64,000 bases of DNA from Dryas octopetala (GCA_963921425.1 OY992837.1:17519896-17583895), one strand, 5' to 3'. Positions 47,342-59,740 are shown, counted from the stretch's first letter. A program made the numbers and translations. The notes: generated by a model not told the origin, from the letters alone.

Positions 47342-48600
47342 CGCGAAGAATGAGAAACTAAGCCAAATTAACTAATTATCCATACCCATCTACTAATTCA
47401 GAAACCTACTTCAACCCCAAACTAAAACTCTCTATAAATTGGACTAATTTATGATAATTTCGGCACCCAAACTTAGAGCAGGAACCTTCAATCAGCAGCT
47501 GTGAGCTTGTGACTGTGAGTCTTCTCCTCTTTCCTCTCGCCCTTTTGCTTTGATTAAGTCGGTTTGATTCCTCTCTCTCATCTCTCTCTTCTCTCTCTCT
47601 CTCTCTCTCTCATATGGTGTTTGGGCAAAATAGAAGACAACGACAGAGAGATACGCAGAGTTGAAGAAGACTACATGGGTTTGGAGTTTGGACTTCCCTT
47701 AGGTTTTTGATTAAATGATTAATAAAGTGTTGGGCCTCATAATAGGTTCTGATTTAGTGGGTTGAGCTCAAACTTCTATTACAAATAGTGGGTTAACCTA
47801 AACACATTAAATTTGGGCTTTTTTACTAGTTTTTTTAGGACGTTTTTTACTAATTAAATATCTCAATTCTACATTCTCATTTAATAGGGAAGGACATTTT
47901 AATACTAATAAATAAAAAAACTTTATATGGAAATAGTTTTTTATTTATTTAATAATACTTTCTATTTATATAGTTTACTGTTTTTTATAATATTTATGTT
48001 ACACCTTTTGATGCAAGATATTCTCAACACTCCTCTTCACATGTGACGTCACTTAAGCCAAATACGCAAACAATTTTGAGTTACATAAGAGCACGTGTGG
48101 GTATTGGGGCTAACACATGAATTGCTTATCCTCTTATACGTACCATGTAGAAATTAATTTGATGGCAGGAGTGTGGATATTTGACACGTGGCTATTAGGC
48201 AACCAAAGGCATCCAACTATCATATGGCAAGTCAGAAAATTTCAAGTAGTTATTGGAGCATTTAACCCGCTCAAACCAATTGTCAATAAGTGAAAAAGCC
48301 CAAAATCTTCCAAAACCTTATTTAGTTTTTCGTAAGTCCTCATATTTTTAATGTGAGATAGAACACTCTGATTTTATGATCCATGGAAGCATATTATAAA
48401 ATAGGGAGTATTCAATAACTTTTAATTTTGCTTGGAATCTAGGGATTTTCCCATTAAAACACATACAATGAACCAACAAAACATCATTTTCCCATCTCTT
48501 TGTGTTCATTCTCCAAATTTAATAATAGTCAAATATAATATGGTCAAGCCGATGGACCATATTCCATATGTAGAGCTATTAGCAGCATAGTGTTATAAGC
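47342..48600. other. Intergenic between INTS9 and phytocyanin 2
   Basis: Contains a CT-rich patch (47570-47612) that could belong to the INTS9 upstream region, then AT-rich DNA. No gene seen. Confidence 0.45.
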
Positions 48601-48668
48601 CGACCATAGACGGTCTTCAAGTTTGTCTTTAGTTCGAGGCTTTCGATGGATTTTCCAACAAAATATGT

Positions 48669-48678
48669 TATAAATAGA
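48669..48678 (+). promoter_or_regulatory. TATA box of phytocyanin gene 2
   Basis: TATAAATAGA, about 125 bp before the ATG, in a block closely similar to the promoter of copy 1 (CGGTCTTCAA and TTTCGATG-type motifs in both). Confidence 0.6.
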
Positions 48679-48796
48679 TCCTTGATCCCTCAATGTTATA
48701 TATTCTCAGACAGATTAGTATACCCACTGAGAACTAATATAAAGATTTATTAACTTCATAATTATTAATTAATCAAATAATTAATAATTAGCTCCA

Positions 48797-50699
48797 ATGG
48801 GTTCGAATACATTTATCACTCTCATTACCATTTTTATGATTCTTCTTCCCACAATCGCAATGGCAAAAGATATCGTCGTTGGAGATGATAGTGGTTGGAA
48901 AACTAATTTTGATTACCAAGATTGGGCTAAAGACAAAGTATTTCGTGTTGGTGGTACACTAGGTATATATATCCATTACTTTTATGTTTATTCTTATTTT
49001 ATTGAATTTTTGTACATTGAGATATGTTTGCTTATTCTAAATAACTTGCTCACCATTTGGACTAACTCCCCCAAGGGATTTCAATTTCTTTTATAGTACC
49101 CAGTTTTGTTTTTCTTTTATTTTCCACCACTGTAGACCATTAGAATTTTATTTCTAATTTATTGTATTTCTTTTCATATTTATAAACTTATAAATTAAGC
49201 TTATTAGGAGTTATCAGAATATATTAAAATTTAGTCTAATATAAAGGCCAGGTTTCAACTTATTTATTTTAGAGTGTAAAATTATTGTTTAAGAGTTATG
49301 ATTAGCGTTTAACGCTCAAACCCTAAACCATAAGTAATGAATAAGATTCTAAGAGAATAAAAATAAAAATACAATATATTTTAGAGATGTAATTATATAT
49401 ATACAGGCTCCTTCTGTTGAGGTATACCTCAACTTATTTATGTTGAGGTATACCCTGTTGGGGCCCACACGAGCCGTTTTGTGTCGATCCGAACCGTTCA
49501 ATTTTTACATCTCCATAGATAGATCATCCTTGCAAAAAATTAGCCAAATCGGAAATCATTTGTCTATCTAACTTTGATCAAAAAAATGGACGAACCAAGT
49601 ATTTTCGATGAAACCGTCCATTTGTTTTATCAAAGTTAGATAGGCAAATGATTTCTGATTTGGCTAATTTTTTGGAAGGATGATCTATTAATGAAGATGA
49701 TCCTTGCGAACGGTTTAGATCGATACAAAATGACTCATGTGGGCCCCAACAAGGTCATACCTCAACATAAATAAGTTGAGGTACACCTCAACAGAAGGAG
49801 CCTGATATACAGGCTCCTTCTGTTGAGGTATACCTCAACTTATTTATGTTGAGGTATACCCTGTTGGGGCCCACACGAGCCGTTTTGTGTCGATCCGAAC
49901 CGTTCAATTTTTACATCTCCATAGATAGATCATCCTTGCAAAAAATTAGCCAAATCGGAAATCATTTGTCTATCTAACTTTGATCAAAAAAATGGACGAA
50001 CCAAGTATTTTCGATGAAACCGTCCATTTGTTTTATCAAAGTTAGATAGGCAAATGATTTCTGATTTGGCTAATTTTTTGGAAGGATGATCTATTAATGA
50101 AGATGATCCTTGCGAACGGTTTAGATCGATACAAAATGACTCATGTGGGCCCCAACAAGGTCATACCTCAACATAAATAAGTTGAGGTACACCTCAACAG
50201 AAGGAGCCTGTATATATATATATCACAATTTGTATATGTAATAGTATTATAGTAACACAGTTACAATTGAATTGTAACAATTTGCATAATGGGTTAGCCC
50301 ATATAAGAGAATTTAGGGTTATATGAAACATGCAACAACCAATTTTAACAGATGTGAGTGGTTGTACATTTGACAGTGCATGTTCAAGTACAAAAGCTGG
50401 AAACCACAATGTGTTCAAAGGTGGATGGAACTGGGTTCAAGGAATGCACTAAACCAGCAGGAAACGAAGCACCACTTACATCTGGAAACGACAACGACAA
50501 GATAGAGTTAAAAACGGCAGGAAATAAATGGTACATTTGTGGAGTTAAAAACCATTGTGCAGATTTGGGTCAGAAACTTGCCATTACCGTTGTGGCCGAT
50601 GAATCATCCTCTGCAGTTCCTGCAGGAATCGTATCCTCCTCTGGATACCAAGTCTTCATCATGGCCGCCATCATTGCAGTCATAGCACTTGTAGCCTGA
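48797..50699 (+). CDS. Phytocyanin copy 2, one copper ligand lost; possible pseudogene
   Basis: Exon 1 48797-48962 and exon 2 50377-50699, phase 1, GT-AG, giving 162 aa. Signal peptide (1-23), WKTNFDYQ strand, Cys-x4-His (CGVKNH), the Gln and the GPI tail match copy 1. The start of exon 2 differs. Against copy 1 it carries a 4-nt insertion, then +1 before CACAATGTG, then +1 after TTCAA, six in total. The frame is therefore restored, but residues about 57-69 read HVQVQKLETTMCS instead of the FNYNNPPHNVFK-type strand, and the His ligand is gone. The fold may also suffer. The intron is 1414 bp against 511 in copy 1, because two 400-bp MITEs lie in it. Confidence 0.8.
49403..49804. mobile_element. 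Foldback MITE family 2, copy B
   Basis: ACAGGCTCC to GGAGCCTG, same inverted structure as copy A (31142). It lies in the intron of phytocyanin 2 and is followed after ATAT by copy C. Confidence 0.88.
49809..50211. mobile_element. Foldback MITE family 2, copy C
   Basis: Appears identical to copy B over its whole length, giving a 406-bp tandem period. Two independent insertions would not normally be identical and adjacent, so one insertion followed by duplication, or an assembly repeat, is likelier. Confidence 0.88.
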
Positions 50700-51731
50700 T
50701 CCAAATTACAGTTATATACACTCTTTGTGTATATCTTTCTCATCATGTGATATGACACGTGATGAGAGAGATAAATACAATAATGTATACACTTGAAAGG
50801 CTGGAAGTCTTTCTCCAAATGGATACACCAAATTGCATTTTTATTATTATCTTTAATTATTTTAGTTTCTTAATTTTTATTTAGTCCAGTAATAGTTATT
50901 ATTAATTGCATTACTTTACTGATCACTGATCAGCAGCATTGATGTAATTGGCTTTCAGAAGCTGCTTTTTATTATGCATGATTATTTATTTCAATTTAAT
51001 GACACTTGTCATTGGAATTTAATATAATAATTGGTTTTCAGAATTATTATTCCATTCCAATGCAAATTACAATAGTAGCTAAATGGCCGGCGATTAGATA
51101 TATTGGAACCATGAAGGTTGGTTTGGTTCTCGAATTTGAGGTTTGGTGAGATTTCATTCCTATATTTGTTAACTACAATATTCAGTTACATTTTACATTT
51201 AATTACTTGGGAAACCCTAGATCCCTTTGGATTTGTTAATCCAATCACTTGGGAAAATATTTATTGTGGGTTCTCATTTTCCACATTAACTCCACTAAAA
51301 AATAAGAATATTATTTTAAACATAATAAATGAGAGTATTATTAGAAAATAACTTTTGATTCCAATTACTACACAAACCAAATATGGTCGAGAACCATAAT
51401 AATTTATTGGTTACTATTTGTATTTTCAAACTCTACGTACAAGGGAGATTATTAATTTATAAATTCTTAATTATCCCTTAAAAAACTTATTTGCGAATTA
51501 AATAGTGCCTAAGAGGCTAAGATTAAGGACATAATCGCGTTTAAAACTACTAAAAAGACATAGAAAATGGACAACTCAAATAAAGTTTAAATATTTGAAC
51601 ATATATTAGATAGAATACAAGTTGAAATAACAACTCAGAGTGATATATACAAAGGCTCGATCCATTTTCCTATCAACAAACAATACAAGAGTTTCAGTTA
51701 TCAACAACATATATGGGTAGATAGCAAATAA
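50700..51731. other. 3' flank and spacer
   Basis: 3' region of phytocyanin 2, then AT-rich DNA. No gene recognised. Confidence 0.5.
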
Positions 51732-52084
51732 TTATATATATTTGGAAGCTACATAACCTCCAACAGCCACTCCCACAACAACAGCTGTTGCAATTCTCAG
51801 GATTGCCCTTTTTCTGATTTTCAGCCAGAGACACAAACTTTTGGTCACAGATGGATCATATGCATTACAGCCATATGAATAAGCCTCTCTTTTTGGTAGT
51901 CTTATAGAAAGAACACCATTTTCAAACTTTGCATTTATAGCCTTTGTATTATAAACATCACAATTAACTTTGTATTCTTGGCGGAAGCGGCTCAATCTAT
52001 TTCCAGCCAGTGCACGCTCGCCTGCAATCTTTATCACATTTTTCTTGTCGTTCAGAAACACCCGGAATTCTTTATTATTGAAAC
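51732..52084 (-). pseudogene. HSP20/alpha-crystallin protein, RTM2-like, last exon
   Basis: The exon begins after the acceptor TTGGTAG at 52085. It reads FNNKEFRVFLNDKKNVIKIA, then GERALAGNRLSRFRQEYKV and AKFENGVLSIRLPK, the body of an alpha-crystallin domain. It ends in a membrane segment IATAVVVGVAVGGYVASKYI near the C-terminus. This is the layout of RESTRICTED TEV MOVEMENT 2 and its relatives, membrane-anchored small heat-shock-like proteins of phloem and endomembranes. A possible exon 1 end (DNLSLSL at about 52150-52190) has no GT donor and no start codon I can place. Pseudogene or unusually split gene. Confidence 0.7.
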
Positions 52085-52304
52085 CTACCAATACATATTA
52101 ATTGAAAAACCAAAATTAATTTCCACAAAAACAATTATAACTTAATTTGTCCAGGGAGAGGGAAAGGTTATCAATCCTGCATTTCTGCCAAGGTAATTTC
52201 AATAATTAATACATTAATTTGTATGAATATACACATCTGGAATTTCTACTTATAGATGCATAATTAGACTTTCCTAACTACTTGTATACATATTAAGTGT
52301 TTTT

Positions 52305-52673
52305 GTTTTTCAATTTTGGTACCTGAACATTGGACTTTCTCCCAATTAAGTACCTAAACTATTATTTATCCCAATTTCATACGTAAATTTTTATTTTGTC
52401 CCAAATTGTTATACAATGTGACATTTGTTACAAAATACTAACAAAATTTGGTCATGTGTGTTACACATATCTTATATCTAGCGTTAATTTGATCTATTCA
52501 TGATCCTATATTGACTTAAATGCCCCTAATTTTAATGTATTATTTTTTTTTTAAATCACCTTATATACTAAATTGGGAGAAAATAAAAAATTAGATATGA
52601 AATTAGAACAAATAATAGTTTAGGTACTTAGTTGGGAAAAGATCTAAAGTTCAGGTACCAAAATTGAAAAAAA
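52305..52673. mobile_element. Palindromic MITE (GGTACC type)
   Basis: The left part TTTTTCAATTTTGGTACCTG is mirrored by CAGGTACCAAAATTGAAAAA at the right, and TAAGTACCTAAACTATTATT is mirrored inward by AATAATAGTTTAGGTACTTA. Non-coding, about 369 bp. Superfamily unassigned; no target duplication resolved. Confidence 0.8.
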
Positions 52674-52819
52674 CTCAACTATTAATTAACACATTTTCAA
52701 GAAATTTTAACAGACCAAATATTAATTTCTCTATTTTCTCAAAAAATAAAAGAAAACATATACATACACACATATATATATTAGGGAAATCTTACCAAAC
52801 TAAATTTAAAGAATAGACA

Positions 52820-53820
52820 TGGTTTTTTTTTTTAAGGGTCCATTAACTTTAAGGTACTCATAGCCCAAAAAGTTAACCAAAAGCATCTAATCTCACAAAT
52901 TTAATTTTAAAGTAACATCAACCCACCCACAACCATAAATTTAATTTTATGATAACATCAACACACCCAGAACCACAAATTTAATTTTCAGATAACATAA
53001 ACTCACCCACAACCCAAAACAGTTTCAGCACTATGCAAACAAATTTAATCGTAAACCGTTTCAATTTTCACTGCAGTTTCAGTTTTCAATGCAGTTTCAG
53101 TTTTCACTCGCAGTTTCAATTATAAGGAACACTCTTATAAATTCGCAGTTTTAGTTGTCTGACATAGTTAACAAACTCAAAAAGTCGTAGTTTCAGTTTG
53201 TATTTTCATTTTGCAATTTCAGTTCATAATTTCAATACTTTTTTAGATCTGAGTTTCAAATCTTTTGACAAAAAGAAAAAGAGTTTCAGATCTAAAAACA
53301 TGGCCCAGGAGGCAGAGGAGCAGAGTGCTAAGAGGAGGAGGAGCCTATGAGGAGAGACGGTGGCGAGAACGTTGGATCAAATCTGCCCAAAAATAGATAT
53401 GTCCTCTGCCTCATCGCAATCTCCCAATTTTGAAAGATGTTGTATGGGTGCTTACTTCTTACGTTGACTATAAGGAAAACAACAACAAGTGTGTGTAAAT
53501 GTAAGCACCCACAATTGCAGAGTTTGAATGATATGATGGAATTGTGATATTGATTGATATGATGAAATGAGTGATATATGCAGGAGGAACGTATATAGAG
53601 AAGAGAGATTGATGTTGATGATGGATCAAGAAAGTAGTAATAGCAGCAGCAATCTTGTTTAGGTGACCTGATTATTAATAAAAGGCAAAACTAAGAGAAA
53701 GAGAAGTGACTTGATTATTAAAAAACTAACCTAATTATTATATTTTACTAATAAGGGTATTACACGTTGAAAATAATAAATAAAAGGTAGCCTAGAGTAA
53801 TTAATTCTTTTTTTAATGAT
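52820..53820. repeat. Unclassified dispersed repeat (family X, copy 2, inverted)
   Basis: The right end carries AAAAGGTAGCCTAGAGTAAT, the complement of a motif in copy 1 at 25200. The interior has a CAGTTTCAGTTTTCA-rich block (53055-53240) comparable to the tandem in copy 1, and the left end has GGGTCCATTAAC like the right end of copy 1. No transposase found. Confidence 0.4.
52894..53013. repeat. 40-bp tandem repeat, three units
   Basis: Three consecutive units beginning CACAAATTTAATTTT or CATAAATTTAATTTT, at 52894, 52934 and 52974. Confidence 0.9.
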
Positions 53821-54002
53821 TTTTTGTCATTTTTTATTCCATTCTTGACAGTTTCAATATTTTAAGGTATAAATTGCCCAAAATTAGAGGATTAAAATAT
53901 AAAATATAACCAATAAACGGAAACCTAAAAATGGAGAGTTAAAACTTGAATTTTAACTAAGAAATGAGAGTTAAAATTTAAAATATAACTAAAGAACGAG
54001 TC

Positions 54003-54085
54003 TCAAACGACGATTTTATCCATAGATTACCCAATTGCAAAAGTATAGCTCTACCAACTGAGCTATATCCACTGAGCCAAGTGCA
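54003..54085 (-). ncRNA. Degenerate tRNA-like sequence (SINE head or organelle tRNA remnant)
   Basis: The minus strand reads GGATATAGCTCAGTTGGTAG followed by AGCTATACTTTTGCAATTGG, a D-arm and anticodon region, with GTTTGAGACTC as a weak B box about 40 nt later. It resembles plastid trnA-UGC exon 1 and the first intron bases, but also a tRNA-derived SINE. 61150-61265 shares its flanks without the D-arm. No proper acceptor stem, so not a working tRNA. Confidence 0.4.
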
Positions 54086-54169
54086 GCAAATGAGATCGAA
54101 AAGTAGAAAAAAAAAAAAAAAAACATATAAAAGTCCGCGTATGTTCATTAATTAAATAAGCGGTGTGCT

Positions 54170-55000
54170 GCAAAAAAAAAAATATATATATATATATTTA
54201 TTACTTTGGGTGATTAACTAAAGAGATAAGTTTTAATACAATACCATGGAGAAAAATCTGATAACTGTCGTATTGTTCCTCATAATTTTTTTGAAACTTG
54301 CAATAAGGGATAAAATCCTCACAATAGCGCATAACGTCCACTTCACCGCTCGAATCCATGGGAAGCTGCTTTTCTTTTCTTAGTTTAGGATATTTTTTAA
54401 CAAATACCTATGAATTGGAAGGCATATCTCCTTCTCTTTAATTTATATAGCCTATGTATTAATGTGTACCTTTGAATTATGGTATTAATTACAGGTTTCT
54501 TGTAGGTTTTGTCTACAAAAAGAATTGTTCTTTATTTTGTTTAATATCAAGGCATATATGTGAGATTCTCGCTACCTTTGCATATATATCTTGCTTTCTC
54601 GATCTTTCTTTGCATTTCTTTATAACCAGGCATGTTAAAGATTCTAGCTACCTAGGTGATGCTTTTCCAACACAATAGTTACATATAAGTGTATTCAGAT
54701 TTCAGCTTGAAGGGATTACTAATGGTTGGGTATAACCCACTAGCTAGCTACTTGCACATGTGGTAAATAATATAGAAATTTCTTGTTTTTGCTTTCTTCG
54801 GTCAATCCAAACTTCTACCCACAAGAGTCACTTGACCCACATTCTCAACCAAAGGGCGAAGGTGATGAGAAGGAGACTCCATGACCCGAGAACGCTAACA
54901 CAAACTGAGACCAACTTGGCTAAAGTAGCAAATTTTAATGATTTAATGATCCATATGTCTAGTTAGCTTCAAAATTTTAGTAATAAAAGAAATCACTAAT
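54170..55000. other. Intergenic, no gene seen
   Basis: TA microsatellite at about 54182-54197; short chance frames only. Confidence 0.45.
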
Positions 55001-55019
55001 AAGTTGGTAATAAATCAAT

Positions 55020-55745
55020 ATAATCAATTAGAATTTTAAATGATTTTAATGAAGTTTATAAGTTTTGTGGTATTAAATCTAGACTTTTAAAGAATTTATA
55101 AAAGTTTGATGGTATTCAATCTATACTTTTTAAAAGTTTATAAAAGTCTAATAGTATTCAATGCAAACTTTTAGAGAGTCTATAAAAGTTCTGTAGTATT
55201 CAAAAAGTCATTGACTTATAAGGAATTTATAAAATGATAGACTTTCATGGACTTTGGAGTGTAAGTTATGTTATATTAAAGTCAATAATTCTCCATCTTT
55301 CTCCTTGCGGATTTCAAAGGATTTCAAATATATAAAATTTTTTTTTAATAACTTGCTATTTGGGTATTTTATTTCATCTCATTGTAAAATACCAGCATAA
55401 TTTTAGGAGGGGTTTAGTGTATATAGATTTATAAAGACTTTTGTAGACATTTTTTAAGTGATAGACTTTTGCAGAATTTACAGATTTTCACAGAGTTCTA
55501 CTGAGTCTATAGATATCCTTAAAAATTCGCAAGAGAGATGTTAGATTTATAATGACTTTGAAATACACATAAAAGTCTTTCAAAGTCATTACAAATCTAT
55601 CATTAAATGAATTCCATAAAAGTCAATGACTTTTTAAATACACTAAGACTTTTACAGACTTTTTAAAAGCCTTTAAATTAAAGTCTTAATTGAATACCAC
55701 ATGATTTTTATTCTCCTTAAAAAAAGAGAGACTTTTATACTATTT
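55020..55745. repeat. AT-rich block with mirrored ACTTTTATA motifs, possible foldback element
   Basis: AAAGTTTATAAAAGTCT-type motifs on the left (55080-55220) face AGACTTTTGTAGAC and AAAGTCTTTCAAAGTC motifs on the right (55425-55700). Ends and target duplication not resolved. Confidence 0.4.
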
Positions 55746-55984
55746 GTGCAGGGGTGGGTTGTGGGGGAAGAGAGAACAGAGAGAGAGAAAAAAGAATTTG
55801 CGAAAAGAGAAAAGGGTTGCTGATTTTATAAATTAAAATGTTGGGGTTCTAAAATTACTCAAATGGGCCTCTCTAGAAAAATCCCCACACTTCCTACCAC
55901 AAATTTTCAATTAAAACCCCGTTTTAAAATTAATATTAAGTTAACTTGGGCTTAGGTCGTTACGGAAACTCACCATCCTAGATT

Positions 55985-58935
55985 AATTGTTAACTTCGCT
56001 AAGCTCAAGATCGAAAAAGAAGATGATCCGCGGATTGAATTCATCACAGTGGTGTGAGAATATGAAGATGTATTTTTTAGATGATTTGCTCGGATTATCC
56101 CCTAAAAGAGAAATAGAGTTCACCATAGAAGTTTATTCAGGCACATCACCTATCTCCATACCTCCACATCGAATGGCACCGACAGAGCTTAAGGAGTTGA
56201 AGACTTAACTTTAGGAATTGCAAGATAAATGATTCATTCGTCCCAGCACATCACTATGGGGTGCACTAGCTCTTTTCGTGAAGAAGAAAGACGGATCTCT
56301 CAGGATGTGTACCGACTACCGCCAACTGAATAGAGTCACGGTGAAGAACAAATACCCACTGCCTCTAATAGACGATTTATTTGATCAACTGAGAGGATCT
56401 TGTTTCTTCTCCAAGATAGACCTTCGAACTCGATACGGGCATTATGAATTCTTGGTGATGTCATTCGGTTTAACGAACGCACTAGCAACTTTCATGGATA
56501 TGATGAACCAAATTTTTCGACCTTACCTGGATCGATTTGTGATCGTATTCATCGATGACATCCTTGTCTATTCCTCATCTAAAGAAGAGCATGAGCCACA
56601 CTTGCATTACGTCTTACAAACGTTGAGAAAACACAAAGTTATATGCCAAGTTTAGCAAATGTGAGTTTTGGCTACAAAGGTAAAATTTTTAAGGCATGTG
56701 ATTTCTAAAGAAGGTATATATAGCAGTAGATTCTTCCAAAGTTGATGCAGTTCTGAAGTGGCCAGAATCAACCGAAAAATGTTACTGAAATACGAAGTTT
56801 CCTTGGGCTAGTCGGTTACTACAGAAGATTCATAAAAGATTTCTCTCAACTAGCCGCCCCAATGACAAAGTTGACACGTAAGGGGGCAAAGTTCGAATGG
56901 AACGAGGAGTGCGGAAATTCATTCCAGGAACTGTAAATGCGATTAACCACTGCTCCGGTACTAATCATTCCTGAATGAGGTGTAGGTTGTATAGTATACA
57001 TTAATGCTTCCTTACAAGGATTGGGAGGTATCTTAATGCAATCTAACAAGGTCATAGCCTATACCTCCCGACAACTAAAGTCACATGAAAAGAATTACCC
57101 TGCACACGATTTGGAGCTTGCAACAATTATTCATGCTTTGAAGGTATAGCGATATTACTTATATGGAGAACGCTTTGAACTCTATTCCGATCACAAGAGT
57201 TTGAAGTACCTTTTCTCTTAAAAGGAGCTTACTTGAGACAACAAAGATGGATGGAGTATTTAGAAGACTATGATTTTTGGACTACATTATCACCCAGGAA
57301 GGCTAACGTAGTCGCATACGCATTGAGTAGGAAATCTCAAGGAATGGTGGGAAGCTTACAGATTTAGAAGAGGAAGGTTGTGGAAGCTATTTGTGAGTAT
57401 GATCTATACGTTGACATCAATAACAATGATGATTATCTTTACAATTTAATTGCTCAACCCAGTTTAAAGGAAAAAGTGATTAAAAAGCAACAAGAAGATG
57501 TATTTTGCAAATCCATATGTGAAAAGCTCACCACAGAAGATGAAAATGAAGAATGGACTCTTCAGAATGATGGTGAATTGAAATACATGGGAAGGATATA
57601 CGTGCCCGAAGTCCTAGAATTGCGAGATGAAGTTCTGCATAAAGCTCATTTTCCTGCCTACACTATCCATCCAGGTAGCACTAAAATGTATCATGATCTT
57701 TGGCGACAATATTGGTGGAAGGGCATGAAAAAGGAAATAGCAACATATGTTGTAAAGTATCTCACGTGCCAACAGGTGAAAGCAGAACACCAGAAACTAG
57801 CAAGGATGCTCCAACTACTACATGTAGATGAATGCAAATGAGATAATATCACAATGGACTTCGTGGCGGGTCTACCGCGATCGCCAAAGGAACGAGATGT
57901 TATATGGGTTATTGTAGATTGTTCAACCAAATCCGTGCATTTTCTACCCGTCAAACTACTGATTCCATCGAAACACTGGGAAAGCTATACATTAGGGAGA
58001 TAGTAAGATTATACGGAATCCCAATTTCGATCGTTTCAGACAGAGATTCTAAATTCACTTCTCGATTATGGGGAAGTTTACAACATGCACTTGGAACGAA
58101 ACTGAACCGTGATAGCGCCTTTCATCCCCAAACTTATGGACAGTCTAAGAGAACTATCCAAATTTTGGAAGACATGTTGAGGGCATGCATTCTAGATTTT
58201 CAAGGAAATTGGGAAGACCACCTACCACTAGCTGAATTTGCCTATAACAACAGTTACCAGTCTAGTATAGGGATGGCACCCTACGAAGCACTCTATGGAA
58301 GACCTTGTAGATCACCTTTGTGTTGGGCTGAAGTGGGAGAAGATATTTTGTTAGGGCCGGACTTGGTTCAAGATGCCACGAAGAAGATAAAAATTATCTG
58401 ACAACGCTTGCTTACTGCATATAGTCGGCAAAAGAATTATGCAAACAGATGAACACTAGAATACAACGTGGGCGATCATGTTTTTCTCAAGGTCTCGCCA
58501 CGATGCAGAGTCAAAAGGTTTGAGAAATCTGGGAAATCTGGGAAACTAGCTCCAAGATTTCTCAGACCATTTGAAATTCTCAAACGGATTGGAGAGGTAG
58601 CATATAGATTGGCATTACCTCCTCAACTCTCTAGTATCCATAATGTTTTTCATGTATCTATGCTTCGGAAATATGAATTGGATCCAACACACATCTTGGA
58701 TTGGGGAGAACTCAGCGTCAATGAACAAGTATCTTTTGAAGATCGACCAATTCAGATACTTGATCACAAAGAACAAGCTTTTGAAGACCATTCCATTAGT
58801 CAAGGTTTTGTGGAAATATGGGAATGTAGAAGAAGCTGCATGGGAATTAGAATTTGACATGTGCAAGAAATATCCATAGATGTTTCTTGACATAGGTACG
58901 TCTAAATTTCGAGGACGAAATTTTTTTGAGGTGCG
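55985..58935 (+). mobile_element. Ty3/Gypsy retrotransposon fossil, broken
   Basis: Parts in order: end of the protease-RT linker with RT start (VYSGTSPISIPPHRMAP, about 56130), reverse transcriptase ([30 protein letters not shown]), RNase H, the integrase zinc head and core (VAGLPRSPKERD; FHPQTYGQSKRTIQ), and the integrase tail (SSIHNVFHVSMLRKY). A TTCGAGGACGAAATTTTTTT tract near 58905-58925 resembles the polypurine region before a 3' LTR. Gag, protease and both terminal repeats were not found. At least half a dozen breaks; an old copy. Confidence 0.85.
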
Positions 58936-59407
58936 TAGATTGAAATGTTCAAAAAATAATAATAATAATAATAATAAGTGTAAACTATTCAAAACCCCCT
59001 AATTAGAGCTTAGTTATTTCAAAACCTCCACCCTTATTAAAACTAATTCAAAACCCCCTATTAGTCACTTAAACTCTCCCAAAACCCTCTGGTCAATTAA
59101 CATCCACCTGTGTTTGACCCACATTTTTTTAAATATTCCTATTATAACCCTATTATTCAAAATCTTTTTTTTTTTAATTTTCTCATCCTTACGCTCTCTC
59201 TCTCTCTCTCTCTCTCTCATTCCCGCACCTTCTATGTTCTCTCTCCTCCGCGCATGGCTGTTGTCAGCACGTGTGGCGTCGTCGGACAACGGTTGCTAGC
59301 AAGACGACCACCATCAGCTTCGTCCTTCTCTCCTCTTCTTCCCTCTGTCATCACTCGCCCCGAATCAAGCCCAAACAGTCCAGATCGCCGCGACTACGAT
59401 CGGTGGT

Positions 59408-59740
59408 GCTCTCCAGCGATCTGCCTTTTTCGGCAAAGTTGGAATGTCGGACCACCCAAGTCTTCTTCCTCTCGACGTCCTGAGCACGATGGTATGCTCG
59501 GATTCTCCATCCGATCAGCCACGGCGGCAGATCGATGCCACAAAGGTCGCGGCTTCTCCGCCGGCGATCTACCTTTTTCGCGGAGTTGGAATGCCGGACC
59601 ACCCAAGTTTTCTTCCTCTCGACGTCCTGAGCACGATGGTGTGCTCGGATTCTCCATCCGATCAGCCACGGCGGCAGATCGAAGCCACAAAGGCCGCGGC
59701 TTCTTCGCCGGCGATCTGCCTTTTCCGGCAGCCATTTCCG
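59408..59740. repeat. 147-bp tandem repeat, about 2.2 units
   Basis: The units share GGAATGYCGGACCACCCAAG (59441 and 59588, exactly 147 apart) and CGGCGGCAGATCGA; a third partial unit starts near 59702. The length is 49 codons, so frames stay open across it. Confidence 0.9.

Noticed and set aside
54003-54085. A functional nuclear tRNA gene
   Set aside because: No paired acceptor stem and no convincing T-arm; kept only as a tRNA-like remnant.
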